From: a bacterium
GTDB taxonomy: Bacteria > Zixibacteria > MSB-5A5 > WJJR01
DNA length: 64,000 bases
NCBI GenBank assembly: GCA_035559435.1
Contig: DATMBC010000103.1
Span: forward strand, 111,001-175,000
Direction of reading: 5' to 3'
The notes under the pieces were generated by a model. That model saw nothing but the letters and a program-made list of their open reading frames with translations, did no database searches and was not told where the DNA came from. The position numbers and the translations under genes are program-made. Positions 1 through 7,644 of this stretch are shown here, piece after piece; within the stretch, counting starts at the first letter, position 1, and each line of letters opens with the position of its first letter.

Positions 1-2
1 GC

Positions 3-521
3 GCCTTCCTGGTGATCACCGCGATCAAGCTGCTCCTGCAAAAAGACGAGGGTGTGCACCCGGAGCACAACCCGGTCCTCAAGTGGCTGCGCAAGGCGAT
101 TCCGATCAGCCGCGATTACCACGGGCAGAAGTTCTTCATCCGGCACACCGCCGGGCTGATGGCCACGCCGCTTCTGGCGGTGCTGGTGCTGATCGAGAGC
201 ACCGATGTGGTCTTCGCGCTCGACTCGATTCCGGCGATCTTCGGGATTACCAAGGATCCGTTCATCATCTACACGTCAAACATCTTCGCCATCCTGGGCC
301 TGCGCTCGCTGTACATGCTGTTGGCCGGGATCATGGACAAGTTCTTCTACCTCAAGTATGGCCTTGGCGCGGTGCTTCTGTTCATCGGCGTCAAGATGCT
401 GATCTCCGGCTGGGTGCACATTCCGATCGCGCTCTCGCTGGGCGTGGTCGCCGCGCTGCTCGGCGGGTCGATCGTCATCTCCTTCCTCCATCCCGTCACG
501 CCCCGGATTCCGACGGAATAG
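3..521 (+). CDS. TerC/Alx family integral membrane protein (5' truncated by window edge)
   Basis: This is the C-terminal part of a TerC/Alx-type transporter, a multi-pass inner-membrane family linked to tellurite resistance and to Mn/Ca export. The reading frame is open from the first bases, so the start lies upstream of the window. Family hallmarks are visible: VITAIKLL near the edge, the acidic membrane motif DVVFALDSIPAIF, and TSNIFAILGLRSLY. Four hydrophobic segments can be counted. The conserved aspartates in DVVFALDS are the expected ion-binding residues. The gene converges on proline dehydrogenase and ends before a GC-rich hairpin. Family assignment is strong; the transported ion cannot be told from sequence. 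Confidence 0.9.
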   Translation, partial: AFLVITAIKLLLQKDEGVHPEHNPVLKWLRKAIPISRDYHGQKFFIRHTAGLMATPLLAVLVLIESTDVVFALDSIPAIFGITKDPFIIYTSNIFAILGLRSLYMLLAGIMDKFFYLKYGLGAVLLFIGVKMLISGWVHIPIALSLGVVAALLGGSIVISFLHPVTPRIPTE

Positions 522-534
522 AATCCGCAATAAA

Positions 535-558
535 CAGGGCGCGCCATGGCGCGCCCTG
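535..558. terminator. Hairpin between convergent genes
   Basis: Near-perfect palindrome (CAGGGCGCGCC-AT-GGCGCGCCCTG) between the stop codons of the TerC gene and the convergent proline dehydrogenase gene. It has no T-run on either side, so if it terminates transcription it is a weak, bidirectional terminator. Confidence 0.45.
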
Positions 559-581
559 CGGCGTTCAGTGCGAATTCTCGC

Positions 582-1613
582 TTACTTCCGGAATAGCCAG
601 TAGTACATCACGCGCGGCGCGTTGACCAGTCCGGTCCAGAACAGGCTCGGCGAATGCCTCAGACGGCGGCGCGAGTAGGCCAGGGCCTGGTCCCACCGGT
701 CGGCAAAGGGGACATACATCCGGTGCACGATCCCCCGACGCAGCGAGGCGGAGGATCCATTGAGGGCGACGAAGTAGTTGCCCGATGTCAATTGGCCGAT
801 CAGGCGATCGCGCGGCACGCCCAGCAATGTCTGGGTTTCGAACCGGTCGGGGCCGATGCCCATCGGCACGATCACCTCGCGCACAAAGCGCGCGATCAGC
901 GGCTGATCGTGGGTGGCAAATTCGAGAAAGACGTTCTTCTCCAGCAGCCGTTTGGCCATCGGGATCATCTTCGCCTTCATCTCATGCGCGTCGCGCAAGG
1001 CGAACTCCGCCGGCTCATTGTAGATTCCGATGCACAGACGGATCCGGCACCCATCGGGCAGTTCCTCGATGTCCTGGGCGGTGCGGTGCAGCCGCGACTG
1101 CAGGACCGTGCCGACCAGCATGCCGTAACGGGCAAACGCCCGCTTGTAGATCGCCAGCGTGGCGTCGGTCCACTGGTGGTTCTCCATGTCGATTGTGGCG
1201 CGCACGTTCGCGGCCGCCGAAACTTCGAGGACCCGGTTGATCGCCGCTTCGCATTCATCCCAGCGCACCGCGCCCGGGTCACGAATCATCCCGTTTTCGT
1301 CCTTAGGCGCCATCACGAACATCGACGGCTTCAGACTGATCGATGGCCGCATTGCGTCGGGAAGGCCGTAGAGCTGCGCGTCGGCGGTGATCGCCTCGAC
1401 GAGCCGGATGTACATTCCCGAGTACACTTCGATGTCGCCGGGATTGGCGACATCCTCGCCTAGGATGTCGATGGTGGACGCCACGCCCACGTGCGCCAGA
1501 TCGCGCGCCTTGGCCAGGGCCTCCTCCATGGAGACGCCGGCCACATACGGACGGGCGAAAATACGCAGGGCCTGCTGCGGCAAAATCTCGACGAAACGTT
1601 CGCGCAGATTCAT
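582..1613 (-). CDS. Proline dehydrogenase (stand-alone PRODH)
   Basis: FAD-dependent oxidation of L-proline to pyrroline-5-carboxylate, the first step of proline catabolism. The 343-residue product matches the stand-alone PRODH barrel: an N-terminal helical part, VASTIDILGEDV, SLKPSMFV, TIDMENHQWTD, VGTVLQSRLHRT, and the C-terminal FATHDQPLI and FETQTLLGVPRD segments that line the substrate and flavin site in this family. The ATG at 1613 is preferred because GGAG lies 6 nt upstream. The frame is open farther upstream, but those extra residues look non-coding and run into a terminator hairpin. No pyrroline-5-carboxylate dehydrogenase gene is in the window. Confidence 0.92.
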   Translation of the reverse strand: MNLRERFVEILPQQALRIFARPYVAGVSMEEALAKARDLAHVGVASTIDILGEDVANPGDIEVYSGMYIRLVEAITADAQLYGLPDAMRPSISLKPSMFVMAPKDENGMIRDPGAVRWDECEAAINRVLEVSAAANVRATIDMENHQWTDATLAIYKRAFARYGMLVGTVLQSRLHRTAQDIEELPDGCRIRLCIGIYNEPAEFALRDAHEMKAKMIPMAKRLLEKNVFLEFATHDQPLIARFVREVIVPMGIGPDRFETQTLLGVPRDRLIGQLTSGNYFVALNGSSASLRRGIVHRMYVPFADRWDQALAYSRRRLRHSPSLFWTGLVNAPRVMYYWLFRK

Positions 1614-1709
1614 AGATGACTCCGGGGAGAGGTTAACCACCCCGTGCAGTACGATCAAATGCAAACTGCGCCGGCGTCGCTGAATTGTCAGGGGCGGGAT
1701 TGTCAAAAC

Positions 1710-1740
1710 AAACGGGGTGTCCGCGTGGGACACCCCGTTT
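1710..1740 (-). terminator. Rho-independent terminator of the M6 peptidase operon
   Basis: A perfect 13-bp stem (AAACGGGGTGTCC and its complement) closes a 5-nt loop. On the minus strand it is followed by GTTTGTTTTG. It lies just after the M6 peptidase gene and before proline dehydrogenase, so it separates the two transcription units. Confidence 0.8.
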
Positions 1741-1836
1741 CACGGTGGGGGTGGTCAGCCGGAGTACTGGTCTTGGGGGGGGCAAAACGTTCCCCCGACC
1801 TTCCGCCCCCTTCGTGTGCGTGTTTCGCCGCCGGGC

Positions 1837-3543
1837 TCAACGCAAAAGGACCATCTTGCGCGTCGCCTGATTGCCCTTGCTTTCGAAGCGGGCAAAGTAA
1901 ACGCCCGATGCCACGGGCTGGCCGTGTTCGTTCTCGCCGTTCCAGGTCAGCCGCTGCGTCCCCGGCGCCACCGCGCCGTCCAGCAGCGTGATCACCCGAC
2001 GTCCCAGAACATCGTACACCTGAAGCGTCGCCCGGTCGGCGCCGGTGGTCGTGAATTCGACCGTCGTCGCGGCGTTGAACGGATTCGGACTGTTGGAGAC
2101 CGTCAGACGATACTCATCCGGCACATCGTTGCCCCCGTCGAAGACATCCGAGACAAGGGAGACCTGGAAATCGCAGGTCATTGTGTTGCCGGAGGGCGAG
2201 ATGTTGGTGATCGTCACGTAAGTCTGGCCGCCGGCATAGTCATCGGAACTCGGCGTGGTGGCCGAGGAAAACGTGGTCTTGTTCGTGCTGCCCGGGAAGG
2301 GGTCGCCGGTGTCGCCTTGGTCGAGGTTTTGTTCCATGTCCCAGCCGCCGTCGGCTTGTTCCAGCGCCACCCAGAAGTTGCCGCTGGCGGTGTGCCCCGG
2401 ATACCACTCGTTGTTATTGTTGGTCTTGCTGTCATCGATGTGCCATATCAGAAGCCCTGCACCGGGCAGATAGGCGTCGTAGCCGACCTTTTGCCGGTTC
2501 TCGATCAGGAAGTACTGCGATCCGACCGTGCCCTCTTCCCAGAGCCGGAAGACGGTCGGGTTGTCCATGACGCGGGGAATGACCGCGCCGGTCATGTTGG
2601 CGGCGACGTTTGTCGGGGTGACCCAGCCCAGTCGGATCTTGCACCAGGCATCCATATGGGCCGGCGAATTGCCCAGCGATCCGTTCCAGGACCCGCTGGA
2701 CATCAACGACCAGCGCCCCACCCCGCGCGAGCTGCCGTCGGTGTCATACAGGTCGGGCAGCCCAAACAGATGGCCGATTTCATGGGCGTAGACACCGATG
2801 GTGATGTCACCGGGATTGGTCCAGTACTCCGGCTGAATCGAGTAGGCGCTGACGCGCACGCCGTCTTTGGTGCGCGGAGAAATGCCCCACTTGTGCGACC
2901 AGATGTCGCTGGTCGAGCCGGAGAACTCGGCGCCGCGTCCGGGGTGAATGATGACGATCCCGTCGACCCAGCCGTTGCCGTCATTGTCATACTGTGCGAA
3001 GTTGACGAGCGGATCGACCAGATCGACCAGATCCTCGCAGAGTTTCTGCGTGTTCTGCGGGTAGCCGCCGAGGCCGTAGTTGTTGTTGACGTAGTACGAG
3101 TAATTGGTCGACAGCCGCTTCCAGCCCAGCGACGAGGGCAGGTTGACCGTGGTGATCGTCAGCTGGCTGTACGACATCTCATCATACAGATCGCGCACCG
3201 ACCCCGGCCCGTTGTAGAAGATCAGCGTGTCGAATTCCAGCGGGCTGACCGTGGCGACCTTGTCGGGATGGTCGGCGCAGATGGCCAGAATGTTGAAGTT
3301 GCCGACCACCTGGGCGCCCGCGGCCAGTCCGCCGCCCGGCGTATCGATGCCGCGCTCGGCGAACGAGGCGCGCAATTCGTTGTACCGGTCGATCGCCGCC
3401 GCCATCGACGGGGAATGCGGCCTGCCGCTCTCGTCGAGGTAGGGTGGCATCGCCCCCGCCTCAAACAGCGGTCCCGACGCGCCCAGCGCCAGCAGTCCGA
3501 GCAGAACGCCGAGAACGACACGATCCAGTGAATGGCGCGACAT
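1837..3543 (-). CDS. Secreted M6-family metallopeptidase with C-terminal sorting domain
   Basis: Exported zinc peptidase of 568 residues. A signal peptide (VVLGVLLGLLALGASG) is followed by an M6 (immune inhibitor A-like) catalytic domain with the zinc motif HEIGHLFGLPDLYD near residues 254-267 and the downstream Met-turn region RWSLMSSGSW. A beta-rich region follows, then a type A sorting domain of about 80 residues: SNSPNPFNAATTVEF, VYDVLGRRV, ASGVYFARF, RKMVLLR. The tail suggests type IX-like export and surface anchoring. The ATG at 3543 has AAAGGA 8 nt upstream. It is the last gene of a three-gene operon, 13 nt after the barrel gene. Substrate is unknown. Confidence 0.9.
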   Translation of the reverse strand: MSRHSLDRVVLGVLLGLLALGASGPLFEAGAMPPYLDESGRPHSPSMAAAIDRYNELRASFAERGIDTPGGGLAAGAQVVGNFNILAICADHPDKVATVSPLEFDTLIFYNGPGSVRDLYDEMSYSQLTITTVNLPSSLGWKRLSTNYSYYVNNNYGLGGYPQNTQKLCEDLVDLVDPLVNFAQYDNDGNGWVDGIVIIHPGRGAEFSGSTSDIWSHKWGISPRTKDGVRVSAYSIQPEYWTNPGDITIGVYAHEIGHLFGLPDLYDTDGSSRGVGRWSLMSSGSWNGSLGNSPAHMDAWCKIRLGWVTPTNVAANMTGAVIPRVMDNPTVFRLWEEGTVGSQYFLIENRQKVGYDAYLPGAGLLIWHIDDSKTNNNNEWYPGHTASGNFWVALEQADGGWDMEQNLDQGDTGDPFPGSTNKTTFSSATTPSSDDYAGGQTYVTITNISPSGNTMTCDFQVSLVSDVFDGGNDVPDEYRLTVSNSPNPFNAATTVEFTTTGADRATLQVYDVLGRRVITLLDGAVAPGTQRLTWNGENEHGQPVASGVYFARFESKGNQATRKMVLLR

Positions 3544-3556
3544 GTGAACCGTCCTT

Positions 3557-4786
3557 TCAAATGGACAAATCAATCGCCGTCGAGGCCGCCAGTCCGCGGC
3601 CATTGCCGATCCATATTCCCCGATCAATCCGGAATCCCACATCCCAGGTGAAAGACCCCCATCGCAACCCCGCGCCCCAGCCGACCGCAAGCCCGCTGGC
3701 GCCGCCCACGGCGACACCGAGTCGAACCGGCAGGAACCGTGTTACCGGATGCTCCACCGCGGCGGCCACCTGGGGCGTCGTGCTGGCCGCAAATCGCTGC
3801 GCCGTCCACACCGATCCCTCCAGGGCCAGACCGGTCTTGCCCGCCTGCAGGGCGGCACCGACACGCACATGCGGAGGCAGCCCGACCGAAAACGGATCAC
3901 TTGGTTCGGTGAGTTCGTGGGAATCCCAGAGCGAGTCTTCGAAGTTGTCGATGGTCAAATCATCGAATACCGTCTCATAGCGCGTGCGCTCCACCTGGCG
4001 GGTCCATCGAATGGCGTGATAGAGATGCTCGCAGGCGACGCTGACGAGGAGATTGGGCCGCGCCTGCCAGGCGGTGCCGATGTCGACGCCGAATCCGTCG
4101 CCGCCGGAAGCGGTGACCCACTCGGCGGTGGCCTGTCCGGTCAGTCCGGTCGTTTCCGTCGCCAGTTCGGCGCGCACTTCATCGGCGCGCGCAAGGTAGA
4201 GGCCGCGCACATACGACACCGACAGGCCCGCATAGACCGGCCCGCCGCCAAGTTGCGCAACCCGACGCCCATGGCTGAGAGTCGCCTGCCAGGACGCCAA
4301 TCCCTCGCCGTCGGAGTTTTCGAAACTCCAGTCGGGTTGGTCGGCGTTGCCATGCAGGAGCAGATCGATGGCCTCGCGGTCCAGATTGCCCCGCGCGCTT
4401 CCCAGTCCGGAAACCGACAGGCCCCAGGCGCCCATCCGCGCCGCCAGGGCCGTGGCCGACCCTTCGCTCCACAGGGCCCAGCCCTCCTCAGGAACCTGGG
4501 CGAGAATGTCCGCCTTATCTTCGGCCTCCAGCGTGGCGCCGTTGTATTTGCGGTAGTCGTCGAAGCCGAGGCCGTTGCTGTGAACGCCGGCTCCCGCGCC
4601 GACCAATCGCAACTGCACCCAGTAGGGTTGGCTCATGCCCAGATGCGCCGGGTTCGAGAAGAGCGCCTCGACCCCCTGCGACAGCGCCAGCGACGCGCCC
4701 GCGGTTGACAGCGCCAAGGGGCTCTGCGCCCGGGCCGATGCCCCGAAGACGAGGGAAAGAACAATGATCGTGGTGAGTCGACGCAT
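3557..4786 (-). CDS. PorV/FadL-like outer-membrane barrel protein
   Basis: Exported protein of 409 residues. A signal peptide (RRLTTIIVLSLVFGASARAQ) is followed by SPLALSTAGASLALSQGVEALFSNPAHLG, given here in pieces: the 'GAS.A...G..A.F.NPA.L' pattern typical of PorV/PorQ and FadL-like barrels. The rest alternates in beta-strand fashion and ends in a short aromatic/hydrophobic strand. The ATG at 4786 shares one base with the stop of the upstream lipoprotein gene and has GGGAGGA just upstream, implying translational coupling. It probably acts as the outer-membrane partner of the neighbouring lipoprotein and peptidase. The exact role is inferred. Confidence 0.7.
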   Translation of the reverse strand: MRRLTTIIVLSLVFGASARAQSPLALSTAGASLALSQGVEALFSNPAHLGMSQPYWVQLRLVGAGAGVHSNGLGFDDYRKYNGATLEAEDKADILAQVPEEGWALWSEGSATALAARMGAWGLSVSGLGSARGNLDREAIDLLLHGNADQPDWSFENSDGEGLASWQATLSHGRRVAQLGGGPVYAGLSVSYVRGLYLARADEVRAELATETTGLTGQATAEWVTASGGDGFGVDIGTAWQARPNLLVSVACEHLYHAIRWTRQVERTRYETVFDDLTIDNFEDSLWDSHELTEPSDPFSVGLPPHVRVGAALQAGKTGLALEGSVWTAQRFAASTTPQVAAAVEHPVTRFLPVRLGVAVGGASGLAVGWGAGLRWGSFTWDVGFRIDRGIWIGNGRGLAASTAIDLSI

Positions 4787-6846
4787 CAGTCCTCCCACGG
4801 CCTCACGTCGCCGTCGAGCTTGACAACCATCCGCGCGGCGGCGTGCCAGTCCATGACATCATCGGCAGCGATCCGGGCGGGCGTTCCCGCACCCGGGCCG
4901 ACCAATCGCAGCGACTCAGCGAACCAGATCCGGTCGCGCTCAAACAACGCCAATTGCTCGCGGTTCAACTCATAGTTGAGGACCGTGGTGACCGGCGCCA
5001 CGGCAAATCCCTGCGCGTCGGTGGCCGCCGGGGCCACGGTCGAGGGACCGAAGCGCAGCGCCCCGTCCTCATCCACACCCATCGAGTCGGCGGCGGCGCG
5101 CAACACAAATTCGCCGCCCACCGGGAAGCGATTCTGGATGGTGACGGTGACGGTGGCGGCCATCAATCGGTCGGTACGGTCGCCGTAATCATCGCTGGTG
5201 AGGTCGATGGCGGTGGGTTCGAGGTCCAGTTGAACGTCGTCGACATAGAGGTGCGCCGGCGCGGCAAATTCGACTCCGGCCCGGATGAAATCCGCGGCCG
5301 TGATAGTGATATCGGCAGTTTCCCCGCCGAGCGTCACCGTGCCGGCGCAAGCGACTTGACCGGGAAGCGGCCACAAAGGGATAGCGCCGTGCACCAGGGG
5401 CAGACGGGTCACCGTCGGCTGGTTGCCGACCCGCGCGGGCACAGTCCCGGCAAAGGGCAGTACCAGTCCGGTGTTGCTGGTGACCGTACCGTTGAACTGC
5501 GCCGCCAAGGGCAGGGAGGATTCGATGCGCAGGTACGCCTCCCATCCATCCAGACCGGCGGCGTCGAGACCGTCCTCCCACTCGAAGCCGGCGGACTGAG
5601 TTCCGGTGGCGAATTCGGTCGGGGCGATCTGACCGCTGGCCGACGCCAGCGTCCATTCCGATGCGGCCAGCGCAAACTCAACCTGATCGGCATCCGAAAC
5701 TTCAATGATCTGGCCGTCCGATCCGGTCGTCTGGACCGTCAGATTCACGGCCGCATAGGATCTGGTGGCGCCGCCAGTGTAGACGGTGCCCGAAAGATCG
5801 ATGATCTGTGTGTGCTCCGCGCCGGGGGCGAAATTGATCAACCCCGACAGCGGGACCCCATCACGCAGCAGCTCAGGGGATGACCAGGCGACAGTGACCG
5901 GCAGCGGCGTATGATTGCGCCAGGACAGCGTCAGCTGCCCGGCGGCCAATTCCGCCGACGAGAGCAAATGCGTGTCGGACAGACGCAGCGAATCGGACTG
6001 CTCCGACGCACTCGGGGCTACGATCCCGCGCGCGTAGACGGCACGGACTCCATTCGGCAGCGAGGCGCTGAGGCGCAGGTACTTGTCGGCGGCGGAGAGG
6101 ATTGTGCCGCCGGGAGTGTGCACCTCCAGCGTGAAGTCCCAGTCGTTGCCGACCGACAGTCCTGCAAGCGTCACGGTGCGGCTTGCTGTCTGGCCGGGCG
6201 CGATCGGATCCGGGAACGGCACGATCGCCACCGGATGCCCGCCGGCATTGAGATGAACTGTGACCTGATCCAGCGTCAGGCCGAGCGCATTCTCAATCTG
6301 GATTACCAAGTCGCCGCTCGCGCCGCCCACGGTGTCGAATCCGGGAGCATCGGGGAAGGTCGCGGCGATCTGCGTCGCAAACTCCGGGACCTCGCCAGCC
6401 GCCAATGGCGTCAACTCGCCCAGCGCGATTTCACGCTCGACCGAAGTTCCAGCGCCGACGGTCACGCTGCCAAGGCTGGCTGAGCCGGTCTGTGCCGGGA
6501 CTGTGAACTTTAAGTGTTCAGAGACATAGACGGGGGCCAGAACGGCACACACCGACCAAACCAGGCCGGAGTCATTGCTCCAACGCAGGTAGTCGGTGCC
6601 GTCATGAGCGGCCAGATAGGGCCCATCAATGTGCCGGTTGGCCAGCGGTACCGCCAAGTCCACGGTCCATTGTGGCGACTTGGGGGATTGCAGATCGCAG
6701 CCGGCGAAGATCGCCAGCCCCAAAAACAGAATCACCGTCCCCGCCGTCACACAGACCGGGCGGCGATCAGAGTCCGAATGTACGCACGGCGCAGAAATCA
6801 CAGTTCCCCCCGGAACAGCCTGCAGGCATGCCTGCGTGAATCTCAT
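4786..6846 (-). CDS. Large lipoprotein of unknown function, first gene of the M6 peptidase operon
   Basis: Up to 686 residues. A hydrophobic stretch ends in a lipobox (GLAIFAGC), so the mature protein should be a lipoprotein. The body is low in charge and rich in beta-type sequence, and no catalytic motif is recognised. The start is uncertain. The ATG at 6846 has no ribosome-binding site and gives a long n-region. A GTG at 6801, with a G-rich stretch 4 nt upstream, gives a more normal 35-residue leader. A -24/-12 element at 6850-6864 would start transcription inside the ATG-proximal sequence, which also favours 6801. The gene is translationally coupled to the barrel gene downstream. Confidence 0.75.
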   Translation of the reverse strand: MRFTQACLQAVPGGTVISAPCVHSDSDRRPVCVTAGTVILFLGLAIFAGCDLQSPKSPQWTVDLAVPLANRHIDGPYLAAHDGTDYLRWSNDSGLVWSVCAVLAPVYVSEHLKFTVPAQTGSASLGSVTVGAGTSVEREIALGELTPLAAGEVPEFATQIAATFPDAPGFDTVGGASGDLVIQIENALGLTLDQVTVHLNAGGHPVAIVPFPDPIAPGQTASRTVTLAGLSVGNDWDFTLEVHTPGGTILSAADKYLRLSASLPNGVRAVYARGIVAPSASEQSDSLRLSDTHLLSSAELAAGQLTLSWRNHTPLPVTVAWSSPELLRDGVPLSGLINFAPGAEHTQIIDLSGTVYTGGATRSYAAVNLTVQTTGSDGQIIEVSDADQVEFALAASEWTLASASGQIAPTEFATGTQSAGFEWEDGLDAAGLDGWEAYLRIESSLPLAAQFNGTVTSNTGLVLPFAGTVPARVGNQPTVTRLPLVHGAIPLWPLPGQVACAGTVTLGGETADITITAADFIRAGVEFAAPAHLYVDDVQLDLEPTAIDLTSDDYGDRTDRLMAATVTVTIQNRFPVGGEFVLRAAADSMGVDEDGALRFGPSTVAPAATDAQGFAVAPVTTVLNYELNREQLALFERDRIWFAESLRLVGPGAGTPARIAADDVMDWHAAARMVVKLDGDVRPWED

Positions 6847-6849
6847 TTG

Positions 6850-6864
6850 GCAAAGGCAATGCCA
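6850..6864 (-). promoter_or_regulatory. Candidate sigma-54 (-24/-12) promoter of the M6 peptidase operon
   Basis: The minus strand reads TGGCATTGCCTTTGC, with GG and GC separated by exactly 10 nt as in the sigma-54 consensus TGGCAC-N5-TTGC; eight of the nine key bases match. The predicted +1 is near 6838, downstream of the ATG at 6846 and upstream of the GTG at 6801. A sigma-54 activator gene lies divergently about 0.8 kb away. Not tested; chance matches occur. Confidence 0.4.
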
Positions 6865-6917
6865 GAACGGAGGGGTCGGGCTGTGGAGATTTTGCGCACC
6901 TATTTAATGAATTATTG

Positions 6918-6931
6918 GACAATGAGTTGTC
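6918..6931. promoter_or_regulatory. Inverted repeat, possible activator-binding site
   Basis: GACAA-TGAG-TTGTC, a perfect 5-bp inverted repeat with a 4-nt spacer. Its centre is about 86 bp upstream of the predicted sigma-54 start of the minus-strand operon, a usual distance for an enhancer-binding-protein site. The arms are short, so this is only suggestive. Confidence 0.25.
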
Positions 6932-7240
6932 GGGTGGCAATACGTCGAGCGATAGCCATGCCGCGTCAACGAGTTACTAAGAGCGGGAACTTGTAGTGGG
7001 AGCTTTCCCATCAGTCGATGTCGGAATGCTCCATTTGGAGAGGGCGACTTGGCTTGACCGTCTCCGAGACTCCAGCTCGGTACGCGGCTTGCTCGGCGCA
7101 AACTTTGCGACGCAAAACGCGCGGAAACGGCACAAAGTCCTTGACAAACCTACAGATAGGGGTGTGTTTACTCGTGTGACGCGCAGGGGCCCATCGCCCC
7201 ATCTTAAGTCAGACAGCATCGGGAGTAAATCAGCTCGAAA

Positions 7241-7257
7241 CTGGGCTTTTTGCCCAG
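7241..7257 (+). promoter_or_regulatory. Hairpin abutting the ribosome-binding site of the small exported protein
   Basis: Perfect 6-bp stem CTGGGC/GCCCAG with a T5 loop, directly followed by GGGGAGGAGG and the ATG at 7273. It could modulate translation or stabilise the 5' end. Function is inferred from position only. Confidence 0.35.
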
Positions 7258-7272
7258 GGGAGGAGGCATCAG

Positions 7273-7629
7273 ATGGCAAGACCAAGGTCTTTGATCGCCA
7301 TCTTGTTGGCTCTGGTAATTGCATTCTCACCCACCACCTTAGTGTTCGCGGACGGACCGGGGATTTACAATCCCAACGGCAACACCCCCGCCGATGGCCA
7401 TCCGTGGGATGATCAGGTAGTGGAGACAACGAATCCGGGCGGCGACTCCAGTGCATCGGGTCAAGCCGCCGTGGTTCAGAACGGGCCGGCCATCGACATC
7501 CCCAGCGCGTCCTTGGGCAACTCAGGCGCGTCGCTTGTCGCTTTGGTGTTCCGGAGCGTGATGGATCGAATGATTCGGATTGCGGAGACCAAGACCACCA
7601 AGAGCAAAGTCGTGCGGCGCTTGCGCTGA
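7273..7629 (+). CDS. Small exported protein of unknown function
   Basis: 118 residues with a clear signal peptide (RSLIAILLALVIAFSPTTLVFA), then a Gly/Asn/Pro/Ser-rich stretch (GIYNPNGNTPADGHPWDD), a short hydrophobic segment (GASLVALVFRSVMDRM) and a basic tail ending KVVRRLR. A very strong ribosome-binding site, GGGGAGGAGG, precedes the ATG. It lies 15 nt upstream of the sigma-54 activator gene and is probably cotranscribed with it. I recognise no family. It could be a secreted sensor ligand or signal for the activator's circuit, but that is speculation from position. Confidence 0.65.
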   Translation: MARPRSLIAILLALVIAFSPTTLVFADGPGIYNPNGNTPADGHPWDDQVVETTNPGGDSSASGQAAVVQNGPAIDIPSASLGNSGASLVALVFRSVMDRMIRIAETKTTKSKVVRRLR

Positions 7630-7644
7630 CCGACAGGTTTTGTA

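Larger units (their letters stand above)
6847..7272. other. Divergent intergenic regulatory region
   Basis: These 426 bp between the peptidase operon and the activator operon have lower GC than the flanking genes. They hold the -24/-12 element and inverted repeat described separately, and a TTGACA at 7141-7146 facing the plus-strand operon with only a weak -10 after it. A hairpin CTGGGC-TTTTT-GCCCAG lies at 7241-7257 immediately before the ribosome-binding site of the small exported protein. I see no convincing gene here. Confidence 0.5.

Noticed and set aside
1717..3531. A 604-codon open frame on the plus strand
   Set aside because: Antisense to the M6 metallopeptidase gene and running through its terminator hairpin; an artefact of high GC.
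5200..5240. tRNA-like GGTTCGA sequence
   Set aside because: It lies within the lipoprotein coding sequence and has no acceptor or anticodon stems around it. No tRNA was found in the window.
6847..7272. Cyclic-di-GMP (GEMM) riboswitch before the small exported protein
   Set aside because: The surface-protein context made it plausible, but the conserved tetraloop-receptor sequences are absent. Only a short hairpin next to the ribosome-binding site is seen.
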